In this document: positions 34,847 through 44,084 of the stretch, piece by piece
Numbering within the stretch: position 1 is the first letter of the stretch
Layout: each line of letters begins with the position of its first letter
Assembly (NCBI GenBank): GCA_038889235.1
Contig: JAWAHN010000003.1
Span: forward strand, 115,703-179,702
Length of the DNA: 64,000 nucleotides
Reading direction: 5' to 3'
From: Candidatus Jordarchaeales archaeon
GTDB taxonomy: Archaea; Asgardarchaeota; Jordiarchaeia; Jordiarchaeales; Freyrarchaeaceae
The notes under the pieces: model-generated
Told to the model about the DNA's origin: nothing
The model's input: only the letters and a program-made list of their open reading frames with translations
Databases searched by the model: none
Program-made: the position numbers and the translations under genes

Positions 34847-35452
34847 TTGGAGGTGGTTAGCGATAGGCTGAGGAGGGTTGTAGAGTTCCTTCAGACTGTT
34901 CAAGGTGTGAGGAAAGTAATAGTTCTAGGTAACGTTGAGCGTGAAGCCCTTCTTCAAGCCGAGTTAAGGGGCGAGAAAAGCGTCATAGGAGGGCAGGGGT
35001 TCAATGAAGGGGTGAGGGAAGCACTTTCCAGGGAGTTTGTTGTCGCATGCTCCACTGATAAACGCTTTAAGTGGCCTAAGGGGCCTTACGTCGTCCTAAA
35101 GAGCGGGGACACTGTTGTCGGCTTCATAACGGATGACGTTGAAAACATAAAGCGACAGTGTAACGAAGAGACTTACGTTTTCGGGGGTAGCTTGATACTC
35201 TTCCCAGACAGAATTAGGAAGTTGAAGGATAAGGAGAAGGCCACGATTTTCGTCTATAAGGGGTTTAAAATGGAGGCGCTTGAGGCAGAAGCGGATGTGA
35301 AGGACGCGGTTTTAGCTTTCTGCACGCGGGCCGGTGACGCGTATCTAAAAAGGCTGCTTGGTGAAAGTGAAGATGCGAGCATCGGGACAATAGTAGTAGG
35401 TTTTAACCTTGAAAAAAGAGGAGAGGACAAAGAGTTGGAGGGAAAGTGTTAG
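34847..35452 (+). CDS. Hypothetical protein, 201 aa, next to the corrinoid activator
   Basis: No family recognised. The protein has an N-terminal region with RKVIVLGNVEREALLQ, a middle segment YVVLKSGDTVVGFITDD, and a mixed alpha/beta pattern without membrane helices. It starts with TTG at 34847 behind GGTGGGCTGGTGA and lies 91 bases after the activator on the same strand, so it may be cotranscribed and serve the methyltransferase system. It is convergent with a 3-hydroxyacyl-CoA dehydrogenase gene and the two stops are almost adjacent. Confidence 0.65.
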   Translation: MEVVSDRLRRVVEFLQTVQGVRKVIVLGNVEREALLQAELRGEKSVIGGQGFNEGVREALSREFVVACSTDKRFKWPKGPYVVLKSGDTVVGFITDDVENIKRQCNEETYVFGGSLILFPDRIRKLKDKEKATIFVYKGFKMEALEAEADVKDAVLAFCTRAGDAYLKRLLGESEDASIGTIVVGFNLEKRGEDKELEGKC

Positions 35453-35453
35453 T

Positions 35454-36683
35454 TTAGTACTTGTAGAAGCCTTTTCCAGTCTTTCTTCCCAGCTCGCCCT
35501 TAGCGACCATCTCTTTGAGCAGTGGGTGTGGTGTGAGCAAGGCTTTGAGGTTGTCTATGTGTCCATACTTCTTCGCTAGTTCTTCTAGCTGCTGGACTAC
35601 GACATCTATTCCAAAGCTGTCAGCCAGCTCAAGCACGCCAAACGGCATGTTGAATCCTAATTTCACGGCCTTGTCGACATCTTCTGGTGTTGCAACCTTG
35701 TTGGCGACGAGCTCGGCTGCTATGTTTATCGAGAGGTATATCCCCCAGAATGGCTGGAACTTCTGCTCGGCGGCCTTAGCCGTGCTTTCATTCCACACAG
35801 ATGGAACTTGCCACTTCTTCTCAGGGTACTTGTAGAAGCCCTCCCCCGTCTTAACGCCAAGCTTACCCTCCTTAAAGAGCTTCTCAATTATCGGCGGCAC
35901 CTTGAACTTGCTTGGCTCACGCTCCTCAAAGAACTTCATAACGTGGTAGTTCGTGTCTATACCAGTGTAGTCCATAAGGCCTAGAGCGCCCATCGGCTGA
36001 CCAGCTCTCAAGTGGAGAACCGAGTCTATCTCCTCAGGCTTGAGAATCCCTTCACTTATAAGCCAGCAGAAGAATATCCCGGGCGGAGTCATAACCCTGT
36101 TAGCTATGAAGCCGGGTACATCCTTCTTGCAGTATACCGGGTCCTTGCCCAGCTTCTTCGCAAGATCGTACGTCACTTTGGCTGTCTCATCACTAGTTTT
36201 TTCGCCGTATATGACCTCGACCAGCCTCATCAGCTGCGGCGGGTTGAAGAAGTGCATCCCCACAACTTTGTCCGGCCTCTTCGTCGCCTTAGCAATCTCA
36301 GTTATCGAAAGCGAGCTCGTGTTAGACGCGAGTATGGCGTGAGGCGGGCATATTTTGTCTAGCTCTTTGAATGTCTCCTGCTTAAGGCTCATGACTTCGG
36401 GTATCGCCTCTATTACGAAGTCCGCCTCTTTGGCCGCCTCCTTGAGGTCTAGCGTTGTAGATATCCTTCCCAGCGTGGCTTTAGCGTCAGCCTCGGAAAT
36501 CTTCTGCTTCTCCACAAGTTTGCTGAGACTCCACTGAATCTTCTGCATTCCCGAGTCGAGAAACTCCTGCTTTATGTCACGCAGCCAGACCTTGTAACCG
36601 GCCATGGCGCAGATCTGGGCTATACCGTGACCCATCAGGCCTGCGCCTAGAACTGTTATAGTCTTGATATCCTCAACTTTCAT
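35454..36683 (-). CDS. 3-hydroxyacyl-CoA dehydrogenase, copy 1
   Basis: The 409-residue enzyme oxidises 3-hydroxyacyl-CoA with NAD. It has a Rossmann fold (VLGAGLMGHGIAQ), the ASNTSSLSI segment, the catalytic-His segment VGMHFFNPP, and PGFIANRV with the active-site Asn. Two C-terminal 3HCDH domains follow (about 190-290 and 305-405), each ending in a GEGFYKY / GKGFYKY sequence, as in Archaea. A paralogue of the same length class occurs at 52423. No crotonase domain is fused. Probable role is beta-oxidation or a CoA-based carbon pathway. Confidence 0.95.
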   Translation of the reverse strand: MKVEDIKTITVLGAGLMGHGIAQICAMAGYKVWLRDIKQEFLDSGMQKIQWSLSKLVEKQKISEADAKATLGRISTTLDLKEAAKEADFVIEAIPEVMSLKQETFKELDKICPPHAILASNTSSLSITEIAKATKRPDKVVGMHFFNPPQLMRLVEVIYGEKTSDETAKVTYDLAKKLGKDPVYCKKDVPGFIANRVMTPPGIFFCWLISEGILKPEEIDSVLHLRAGQPMGALGLMDYTGIDTNYHVMKFFEEREPSKFKVPPIIEKLFKEGKLGVKTGEGFYKYPEKKWQVPSVWNESTAKAAEQKFQPFWGIYLSINIAAELVANKVATPEDVDKAVKLGFNMPFGVLELADSFGIDVVVQQLEELAKKYGHIDNLKALLTPHPLLKEMVAKGELGRKTGKGFYKY

Positions 36684-36747
36684 TTCACACCATCCTCCAA
36701 CACGCTCGTCCAGCTAGAGATTGAAACTCTCTATTAAGTCTTTCCCT

Positions 36748-37794
36748 CTACCCCTGGAAGGCTGGAGCTATTTTCTCCATATATGTTTTAAGCACGTACT
36801 TTGGATCTGGCCCGATGTTTATGAGGAGGAAGTGTCTGACGCCAGCTTTCCTGAACTCCTCTATCTTTTCTATGCAGTCTTTCGGTGTTCCGACTATGAA
36901 GAAGTCTGTGAGCATTTCGTCTGTAACTTGCTCTGAGAGTTTAACCAGTTGCGTGAGCATTTCGTTTTCCACAAGCAACTCCTCGAAGTAATACCTCTTG
37001 GAGAACTCCTCGGGGATGTTTAAAGTGTACCCTGCCTGCTCGACTTTCTCCACGGTTGATATCAGCATTCCTTTGTAGAGGCGGGCCCTTTCCAAGGCCT
37101 TCTCGTAGCTTTCGTCAACCGCCGTGTACACTTGGAGAGAAGTGTCTATGTCTCTTATGCTCCGGCCAGCCCTCTCCGCCCCCCTCTTAACATCCTCCAA
37201 GTTTTCCCTGTACGTTTTCGGCGTCTCGGTTATGGGCATCCACCCCTCGCAAAGCTCCCCGGCGAGCTCCCTCGTCTTTGGACCATTTGCACCGAGGTAT
37301 ATCGGTATGGTCTTCTGGACAGGTGTGATCTGGAGGAAGGCGTTCCTAAACTTGAAGTACGTTCCATTGTAGGAGAACTTCTCACCTGACCAAAGCTTCT
37401 TCAGAACCTCCACACCTTCTCTAAGTCTCGTGTAAGGGCGCCCCCATTCTATGCCGAAAGGTTTAATGTTCATCGCCTCTCCCGCTCCCAAGCCAAGGAA
37501 GGCCCTACCACCAGACAAATGGTCGATAGTAGCCATAACTTGAGCGAGGACGGACGGGTGATACCTTACCACGTCTGAAACTCCGGTTCCAAGTCTCACC
37601 CTCTTAGTTGTCATCGAGAGCGCCGACATAAGGCTCAGTGCGTTCGGCGTGAAGCCGGGAGGCACCATCAGCGTGTGATCCGGGATAATCAGCGAGAAGT
37701 AGCCTGCCTCGTCAATCATCCCAGCGATTTTCAAAATCTTGTCCATAGGAGGTAGAGGAGGAGGCAAAAGCATACCGAACTTCACTTCAGACAA
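36748..37794 (-). CDS. Luciferase-like (Mer-like) F420-type oxidoreductase
   Basis: The 348-residue protein is a TIM-barrel luciferase-like monooxygenase family member with VRLGTGVSDVVRYHPSVLAQ, LSGGRAFLGLGAGE and PIYLGANGPKTRELAG. This family includes F420-dependent methylene-H4MPT reductase (Mer), which is about 320-330 residues and has the same GxGxG layout. In a cell with two MtrH-type enzymes, Mer would oxidise methyl-H4MPT. The family also contains many other F420 or FMN enzymes, so the Mer role is inferred only. It stands alone, 64 bases upstream of 3-hydroxyacyl-CoA dehydrogenase copy 1, on the same strand. Confidence 0.75.
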   Translation of the reverse strand: MSEVKFGMLLPPPLPPMDKILKIAGMIDEAGYFSLIIPDHTLMVPPGFTPNALSLMSALSMTTKRVRLGTGVSDVVRYHPSVLAQVMATIDHLSGGRAFLGLGAGEAMNIKPFGIEWGRPYTRLREGVEVLKKLWSGEKFSYNGTYFKFRNAFLQITPVQKTIPIYLGANGPKTRELAGELCEGWMPITETPKTYRENLEDVKRGAERAGRSIRDIDTSLQVYTAVDESYEKALERARLYKGMLISTVEKVEQAGYTLNIPEEFSKRYYFEELLVENEMLTQLVKLSEQVTDEMLTDFFIVGTPKDCIEKIEEFRKAGVRHFLLINIGPDPKYVLKTYMEKIAPAFQG

Positions 37795-38263
37795 GCTAAC
37801 CCCTCCAACTGGAAAACACTCCTATTCACTGAAATTAAAAGCTTTGCTCGCAAAACACATGTCGAAAGCCCAAGTAGCCTTCACAAAGCTAAACCCCACC
37901 AAGCGAAGATGCCAAGTGGGCGCCAAAACAGCAACCGTTTAGGCAGACTCAACAGAGTGCAACACCACCCGCAAGATTCCCCGGCTAGCCAGAAGACAAG
38001 ACACCCTCTCCAAGAACCCGTGAACACACGCCAGAGCCCACCCAGGCCACGACCCACCAAACGAGAGTATAGGACAACTCTCTGAAGGAAAGAACAGCAA
38101 AGCCAGCTTACCCAAGGCCAAAAATCACCGGCTCCTCCAAAACTTCAAAACCCTCAATCGGTGACGCACTCACCCTCTCTTAAATAACCCACCAGCCAAA
38201 CTAAATATCAATATTATTTTAATTTAGTAATGTTTATAATGTAGCTTAGGTCGGACTTCTCTG
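37795..38263. other. Long A/C-rich intergenic region with acyl-CoA dehydrogenase promoter
   Basis: About 470 bases. The first 330 bases are rich in A and C and poor in T on the plus strand, with no convincing gene. The last 80 bases are very AT-rich (AATATTATTTTAATTTAG and TTTATAATG) and should hold the promoter of the acyl-CoA dehydrogenase gene. Confidence 0.5.
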
Positions 38264-39520
38264 ATGGTGGTCGGTTTGTTTGACATTGTTTTGAGTGAAG
38301 AGGAGAAAAGGATTAGGGATGAGGTTAGGGAGTTCGTTAGGCGCGAGATAACCAGTGAGTATCTTAACATGCTTGACAGGGATGAGCTCGACTTCCCCTT
38401 GGAAGTTTACAGGAAGTTTGGTGAGAGAAACCTTCTTGGGATCAGGTTTCCGAGGGAGTATGGTGGGCGTGGGAGTACTTGGGTGGCTGAGTGCGCTGCT
38501 GTCGAAGAGGTTGGTGTCGTCGGCTCAGCTATAGGGTGCGCTTACTCCATGCCCAGCATTGTTGGTGAGGCGCTTTACCACTTTGGGACTGAGGAGCAGA
38601 AGAGGAAGTACCTTGTGCCCATGCTTAAGGGGAAACTGGTTTCGGCTGAGGCGCTGACGGAGCCCCGCGGGGGCGGTGGCTCAGACTTCTTTGGAACGAC
38701 GACCGTTGCCCGGAAGGAAGGCGAGTATTATATCCTCAATGGGGAGAAGAGGTTTATAGCTGGAGGCAAGACAGCGGACTTCATACTGGTTTACGCTAGG
38801 ACGAACCTCGACCCCAGTGTTCCCGGCCATAGGGCTATAAGTGCCTTCATAGTTGAAAGGAACATGGGTGTCGAAGTCGCATACTCCTACAAGCTCCTCG
38901 GCTTTAGAGGGATGGGGACCTCGCGGCTGGTTTTCAAGGATGTTCAAGTTCCAGCCGAGAACCTCCTCGGAAGGGAGAACGAGGGAGCGGCTATATTCAA
39001 CAAGATGATGGTGCCGGAGAGGCTTACGTCCGCCGCTGGGGCGATAGGTGGCGGCCGGGCGGCACTAGATGTCGCGATAAGGTATAGCATTCTGAGGAAA
39101 GCCTTCGGTAGACCTATAAGGGACTTTCAAGGGGTGAGCTTCAAGGTTGCTGACAGCGTGATGAAACTTGACGCGGCGAGGGCTCTGACGTATATGGCTG
39201 CTAGGACAGCTGACCTTGGGCTTGACGCTAGGAGGCTTGTTGCTGAGGCTAAGGCGTTTGCCACAGAGGCGGCATGGGAGGCTGTGAACAACGCCATGCA
39301 AATACTAGGAGGGATAGGATACACCACTGTTTACCCGGTGGAAAGGGCGCTCAGAGACGCGCGCTTGGGCCTCATATGGACTGGGTCGAACGAAGTCATG
39401 AGGATGATAATACAGCACGAGGTTTACAAAGAGTACTTGAAAGGGGAAAGGCCGCCTGTCAGGGACGTAGAGGAAGACGCCGCGGACGCCGACAAGACAG
39501 AGGAGAAGAGGTATGAGTGA
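38264..39520 (+). CDS. Acyl-CoA dehydrogenase, probable isovaleryl/long-chain type active site
   Basis: The 418-residue flavoprotein oxidises acyl-CoA to enoyl-CoA. It has the N-terminal helical domain, the LTEPRGGGGSDFFG and GEKRFIAGG segments, the FRGMGTSRLVF beta domain, and the C-terminal bundle with ILRKAFGRPIRDFQ. The usual catalytic Glu in YEGT is Thr (T373, IWTGSNE). A Glu (E252, VPERL) is found at the alternative helix-G position used by isovaleryl-CoA and long-chain dehydrogenases. Branched-chain or long-chain substrates are therefore inferred. No electron-transfer flavoprotein genes are in the window. Confidence 0.9.
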   Translation: MVVGLFDIVLSEEEKRIRDEVREFVRREITSEYLNMLDRDELDFPLEVYRKFGERNLLGIRFPREYGGRGSTWVAECAAVEEVGVVGSAIGCAYSMPSIVGEALYHFGTEEQKRKYLVPMLKGKLVSAEALTEPRGGGGSDFFGTTTVARKEGEYYILNGEKRFIAGGKTADFILVYARTNLDPSVPGHRAISAFIVERNMGVEVAYSYKLLGFRGMGTSRLVFKDVQVPAENLLGRENEGAAIFNKMMVPERLTSAAGAIGGGRAALDVAIRYSILRKAFGRPIRDFQGVSFKVADSVMKLDAARALTYMAARTADLGLDARRLVAEAKAFATEAAWEAVNNAMQILGGIGYTTVYPVERALRDARLGLIWTGSNEVMRMIIQHEVYKEYLKGERPPVRDVEEDAADADKTEEKRYE

Positions 39521-39629
39521 GCCAAGCGTTGTAAAGGTTAGCTTTGACGCGCAAATCAAATAGTTTTTAGGGAAGTGAGACAATACAATTAGTCTGTGTT
39601 CTCTCGTACTGGGTGAGAGGTGTTTCGTT

Positions 39630-40853
39630 TTGAAGGCGTGCGTTTTAGGTTGCGGCACTGTTGGTGGAACGGCCGCGATGATCCTGGGCGGCAGCGAGCT
39701 GTTCGACGAAATAGTCTTGGGAGATATTCGAGTGGAAGCTGCGAAGAGGATAGTCCCGTTCTGCAAGTGCAAGACTGAGGCTAAGCGTGTAGACGTGAAC
39801 AACAAGAACAGTTTGAAGAAGTTTATGAGAGGCGCGGACGTCATATTAAACTGTACGGGTCCGTTCTACGAGTATGGACCAAAGGTTTTAAGGGCCGCGA
39901 TAGAGGCCGGGGTAAACTATGTTGACGTATGCGACGACTTGGACGCGACGCTTGAGCAGCTGAAAATGGACGAGGACGCGAAGAAAGCGGGTGTGACCGC
40001 GCTCATAGGCATGGGCAGCTCGCCTGGTCTCGCCAACGTGATAGCGAAGTACTGCGCTGAGAACCTCTTGGACGAAACAGAGGCCATAGACATACTCCAC
40101 GTTCACGGAGGGGAGGCGAGTGAGGGAGCTGCTGTGATAAAGCACAGGATACACTCGATGATGATGGACATACCAATGTTCCTAGACGGGAAAATGGTGA
40201 CAGTTAGGCTTTTCGAGGAGAGTGGGAGGGCCCTTGAGACGGACGTGGAGTTCCCGGAAATCGGAACATACCGTGTCCACGCGTACCCCCACCCTGAAAC
40301 GATAACCCTGCCAAAGTACATCAAGGGAGTTAAGAGGGTGACAAACCTCGGCACGGTTGCGCCTCCAAAGTACATTAACCTCATAAAGGACGTAGTCAGG
40401 CTCGGGATGACCAGCGAGGAGCCCATAGAAGTGCAGGGGCGAAAGGTCGTCCCGCTGGAGTTCGCGGTCGCTTTCATACTCTCGCAGAGAGAAAAGATAC
40501 TCAAGGAGGCCGGCATGACTCAAGCCATGGGGTGTCTCAAGATAGACGTTAAGGGGAAGAAGAAGGGGGAAGAAGTAACATACTCGTTCTCCTTCACATC
40601 TAAAGGGGCGGGGATGGGTGAAGGAACAGGGATACCAGCAGCAATAGGAACAATATTAATGGCGCAGGGGAAAGTCCACGGGAAAGGTGTGCTCCCACCG
40701 GAGGCTTGCCTAGACCCAATGGATGTCCTAAAGTTGGCACAAGAGATCCTCAAGCGCATGGGGGCTAAAGGCATACCCCTCATAGTGGAGATCACAGACA
40801 AGAAGGGCAAGAGAAGGGTTAAACTAGAAGAAGTCATACCCGGGCTAGCCTAA
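39630..40853 (+). CDS. Saccharopine-dehydrogenase-like NAD(P) oxidoreductase, copy 1
   Basis: The 407-residue protein has an N-terminal Rossmann fold (VLGCGTVGGTAAMIL), an ADVILNCTGPFYEYG segment and GVNYVDVCDD, which is the layout of saccharopine dehydrogenase and related C-C/C-N oxidoreductases. The substrate is not known; lysine, carboxynorspermidine and other amine pathways use this fold. It starts with TTG at 39630 after GTGAGAGGTG. It lies among acyl-CoA genes and has a paralogue at 47209. Confidence 0.8.
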   Translation: MKACVLGCGTVGGTAAMILGGSELFDEIVLGDIRVEAAKRIVPFCKCKTEAKRVDVNNKNSLKKFMRGADVILNCTGPFYEYGPKVLRAAIEAGVNYVDVCDDLDATLEQLKMDEDAKKAGVTALIGMGSSPGLANVIAKYCAENLLDETEAIDILHVHGGEASEGAAVIKHRIHSMMMDIPMFLDGKMVTVRLFEESGRALETDVEFPEIGTYRVHAYPHPETITLPKYIKGVKRVTNLGTVAPPKYINLIKDVVRLGMTSEEPIEVQGRKVVPLEFAVAFILSQREKILKEAGMTQAMGCLKIDVKGKKKGEEVTYSFSFTSKGAGMGEGTGIPAAIGTILMAQGKVHGKGVLPPEACLDPMDVLKLAQEILKRMGAKGIPLIVEITDKKGKRRVKLEEVIPGLA

Positions 40854-40950
40854 ACCCCCCTTTTTCCCTCTGACTCCACTAACCTGCATGTTGAAAACCC
40901 ATAGTATGCGACTTTTACTCGTCCAACTAAAACTTGAAAAGAGAAAGATG

Positions 40951-40972
40951 TTCTATTAGACGATTAATAGAA
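40951..40972. promoter_or_regulatory. Inverted repeat upstream of larE
   Basis: TTCTATTA-GACGAT-TAATAGAA is a perfect 8-base inverted repeat with a 6-base spacer, about 117 bases before the larE start. It is a plausible operator; no other copy was noticed. Confidence 0.35.
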
Positions 40973-41088
40973 GAGCTATGCAGATGAGAAGCAAGGTTGG
41001 CTGGAGAGATGCTCTCCCCTCATTAGGGAACGTGAAATTTAACTCATCTTCGTTGCAGGCTTCATTGTAGAAAAAAGGGTGTTCCGCC

Positions 41089-41934
41089 TTGGAGGCTGCT
41101 TTACTTGTTTTTGGTGACAAGTACGATAGGTTGAGGAGGTTCATCCTTGATAAGGGGAGAAATGGTGTTGTCGTCGCCTTTTCCGGCGGTGTTGATAGTT
41201 CCACACTGGCCGCTGTATGTCGCAGACTGCTGGGGGACAAGGCTGCCGCGGTAACCGTGGTTTCGCCACTCCACCCTCCCGAGGAGGTCGAAGAGGCGTG
41301 CAGGGTCGCGCGTGAGATAGGTGTGAGACACCTTCTTGTTGAGGGTGACCAGCTTTCAGATGAGAACTTTGTCCGGAACATGGAGGACAGGTGTTACCAC
41401 TGCAAGAAGGGTATGTTGAAGACGCTGAGGAAGGTTGCAGACGAACTCGGGTTTGAGGCGATTTTCGAGGGGACGAGCTTCTCGGATTTGGGGGGTCATA
41501 GGCCTGGGTGGAAGGCTGTCATTGAAGTGGACCGTGTTTACAGCCCGTGGGTTGAAGCGAGGTTCACGAAGGACGAAATTAGGGCGTTTGCCAGGGCGCT
41601 GGGTCTCTCGGTGCACGACAAGCCCTCAACAGCGTGCCTAGCAACGCGCATACCCTTTAATGAAAGGATAACAGTCGAGAAGCTTGTAAGGGTAGGTAGG
41701 GCTGAAAGCGTCGTGAAGCGCATAGCAGGGGTAAGGCAGGTTAGGGTGAGAGATCACTGCGGATTGGCGAGGATAGAGGTTAGCAGGAGTGAGCTCGAAA
41801 GGATGCTCAGCTTAGAAGTGTTGGACTCCGTTGCTAGGGAACTTAAAAAACTCGGTTTCAACTATGTCACCTTAGACTTGGAGGGGTATAGGGAGGGGAG
41901 CATGCTTCTAACGGCCAGAGGCTCTGGTAGCTAG
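41089..41934 (+). CDS. larE: ATP-dependent sacrificial sulfur transferase, LarE-like
   Basis: The 281-residue protein has a PP-loop ATPase motif FSGGVDSS, the segment RCYHCKKGM and the KPSTACLATRIP segment that carries the Cys used as sulfur donor in LarE. LarE adds sulfur to the pyridinium precursor of the nickel-pincer cofactor of lactate racemase. Archaeal versions with more Cys (as in RCYHC) can bind an Fe-S cluster and use sulfide. No larB, larC or larA is near, so another sulfur-transfer target is possible. Start is TTG at 41089. Confidence 0.85.
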   Translation: MEAALLVFGDKYDRLRRFILDKGRNGVVVAFSGGVDSSTLAAVCRRLLGDKAAAVTVVSPLHPPEEVEEACRVAREIGVRHLLVEGDQLSDENFVRNMEDRCYHCKKGMLKTLRKVADELGFEAIFEGTSFSDLGGHRPGWKAVIEVDRVYSPWVEARFTKDEIRAFARALGLSVHDKPSTACLATRIPFNERITVEKLVRVGRAESVVKRIAGVRQVRVRDHCGLARIEVSRSELERMLSLEVLDSVARELKKLGFNYVTLDLEGYREGSMLLTARGSGS

Positions 41935-42021
41935 CCTGAAAGCTGGTGGTAAGCTTTGGGAGCAACGTTGAGAAAAGTGTTCTCGAAGCACAGAGTATTT
42001 GTCCACTCTTCTTAGGGGTTT

Positions 42022-42441
42022 TCAGCACTTGAAGAAGAGCCAGCCGTCTTTCACTTTTTCAAACCTTATCAGGCAGTATCGTCCCCTCAGTTTTTCCCCC
42101 TTCATGTAGACGACTATCTCCTTGTCGGTCCACTTCTCCTCCTCGTAAACCCCCCGGTCCCATATTTCCACTTTCCCCGCTCCATACTCCCCTTCGGGGA
42201 TTATCCCTTCGAAGGACGCGTAGTCTAATGGGTGGTCTGCTACGGCTACAGCGAGCCTTTTCACGCCCCTTGTAGTCGGCGGCTCTTTGGGTACCGCCCA
42301 GCTTTTAAGAACACCGTCTTTCTCCAGTCTTAAATCCCAGTGCAGGTGGCTGGCGTAATGCTTCTGGATAACATAAATTCTTTCAGAACTCTTCACGAGA
42401 TAATTGAAGCCTAGTGCTCCCAATAAAAATTTAACTTTCAT
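42022..42441 (-). CDS. Stand-alone DNA ligase D-type 3'-phosphoesterase
   Basis: The 139-residue protein matches the phosphoesterase (PE) domain of Lig[40 protein letters not shown] and IPEGEYGAG. The His and Asp/Arg residues bind metal and remove 3'-phosphate or terminal ribonucleotides from DNA ends. In bacteria the domain is fused to ligase and polymerase domains; stand-alone archaeal versions are known, for example in Korarchaeum. No ku or ligase gene is near. Length fits the isolated domain. Confidence 0.88.
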   Translation of the reverse strand: MKVKFLLGALGFNYLVKSSERIYVIQKHYASHLHWDLRLEKDGVLKSWAVPKEPPTTRGVKRLAVAVADHPLDYASFEGIIPEGEYGAGKVEIWDRGVYEEEKWTDKEIVVYMKGEKLRGRYCLIRFEKVKDGWLFFKC

Positions 42442-42565
42442 GGGTCGGCGCCGGTTCCTTCCCTTGGAAAACTCTAAACATTTAAGCCCACAAGCAGCGT
42501 TTGAGAATGAGAAAAGTAAATAAGCCAGGTGGAATGAGAGTTGGCTCGCAAGGGAGGGGAATAGT

Positions 42566-43741
42566 ATGTGGAATGTTGTTATCGCTGGTTACTTGAGGAC
42601 GCCCATCTCCCGTTCTCGGCCAAGAGAGCCTGAAAAAGATGTGTTTAACAGTTTGAGGGCGGACGAGCTAGCTGCGATAGTTGTCAGAGAACTCGTGGAG
42701 CGGTCTGGGATAGACAAGAAGGACATTGACCACTGCATAATGGGGTGTGCCAACCAGTCTGGGGAACAGTTCAACTATGGTGGAAGGCTGATAAGCCTCC
42801 AGGCTGGGCTGGAGTTTGAGACACCGGCTCTCGGCGTTGAACGACAATGCGGCTCAGCAATGACTGCGATCGGGATAGGGGCAATGGAGATAGAGACAGG
42901 GGTCTCCGAAGTAGTCATAGCAGGCGGCTACGAGCACATGACTCACGTTCCCATGGGTGCAAACGTGAACCCCAACCCGGAGTACATAAAGAGGGAGAAG
43001 AGGTTCGACTGGATGATAGCGTTCAACATGGGCTTAACGGCGGAAAAGCTCGCTGAAGAGTCAGGCATAACAAAACAGGAAATGGACGAGTGGTCCCTGA
43101 GAAGCCACCAGCTCGCCGCTAAAGCGTACAGGGAGGGCTACTTCAAAGGCGAAATCCTCCCGATAGAGGTCACATTGCCAGACGGCAAGAAAACGGTGAT
43201 AGACCGGGATCAGAGTATTAGGGAGGACACGACGCTCGAAAAGATTGCCAGTCTACCTCCGGCGTTCAAGCCGGGTGGCGTAATAACTGCTGGCAACTCG
43301 TCCCCCCTAAACGCCGGCGCTGGTGCAGTCCTCTTGATGAGCGAAAGGAAGGCTAAAGAGTACGGCATTGAGCCTATGGCATACGTGAGGTACGCTGCCT
43401 GGGCCGGAGTAGACCCAAGCGTTATGGGCAAGGGCCCCGTCCCGGCCTCAAGGAAAATATTGAAGAAGGCTAACCTCAAGGTGAGCGACATAGACTTCTG
43501 GGAGATAAACGAGGCGTTCGCCGTCGTGACACTTTACTGCATAAAAGAGCTCGGCATAAACCCGGACATCGTAAACGTTAAGGGCGGAGCGATAGCCATC
43601 GGCCACCCGCTGGGCATGACTGGAGCAAGACTGACGGGAACGCTAGCGAGAATACTAAACCTCATGGATGGCAGGTATGGCATCGCGACAATGTGCTGTG
43701 GCGGAGGACAGGGAACGGCAGTCCTAATAGAAAGACCGTGA
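42566..43741 (+). CDS. Acetyl-CoA acetyltransferase (thiolase), copy 1
   Basis: The 391-residue enzyme has the complete thiolase active site: nucleophile Cys in [10 protein letters not shown] (near residue 93), the EINEAFAVV segment, His in [14 protein letters not shown] and the second Cys in MCCGGGQG. It cleaves 3-ketoacyl-CoA or makes acetoacetyl-CoA. It fits with the acyl-CoA dehydrogenase, hydratase and 3-hydroxyacyl-CoA dehydrogenase genes nearby. An ATG start with GGGAGGGG upstream. It is followed by a region with transposase remains. Confidence 0.95.
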   Translation: MWNVVIAGYLRTPISRSRPREPEKDVFNSLRADELAAIVVRELVERSGIDKKDIDHCIMGCANQSGEQFNYGGRLISLQAGLEFETPALGVERQCGSAMTAIGIGAMEIETGVSEVVIAGGYEHMTHVPMGANVNPNPEYIKREKRFDWMIAFNMGLTAEKLAEESGITKQEMDEWSLRSHQLAAKAYREGYFKGEILPIEVTLPDGKKTVIDRDQSIREDTTLEKIASLPPAFKPGGVITAGNSSPLNAGAGAVLLMSERKAKEYGIEPMAYVRYAAWAGVDPSVMGKGPVPASRKILKKANLKVSDIDFWEINEAFAVVTLYCIKELGINPDIVNVKGGAIAIGHPLGMTGARLTGTLARILNLMDGRYGIATMCCGGGQGTAVLIERP

Positions 43742-43784
43742 ACACCCCTCCCCCTATTTTGATTTTTAGAGGAAAGAAAGAGGC

Positions 43785-43913
43785 AGGGATGTGAACCTGG
43801 CTACCGCTAGTTGCAACGTGAAACTCTTAGAAGCTTAGGGGAGGCTTGCCAACCCCTCGTTAAAGCATCCCGTCTGCGGCCAGGGATGGTGAGGGGGGAG
43901 ATTTTTTAGACGA
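43785..43913 (+). pseudogene. Candidate tnpB C-terminal remnant
   Basis: One frame reads [17 protein letters not shown] then stop; another frame continues GEACQPLVKASRLRPGM. RDVN followed by a small-residue stretch is the last RuvC motif and C-terminus of TnpB proteins in IS200/IS605-type elements. A frameshift would connect the two parts. The match is short, so this is tentative. Confidence 0.4.
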
Positions 43914-44084
43914 AAAGAGGCTACGTTAATGTTCCACGTTGCTGTGCTCCGTCCCGGGACACTAAATAGCCGACTGCGCTGTTAATAGTTCAGCGTTATA
44001 ACGGCGAGCCACGGTTAATGATCGTTACCTAATACGAACCCCCCTTTTCAGCCTTCTAAGGGAAACCGGCTGGAGTGCGTAGAA

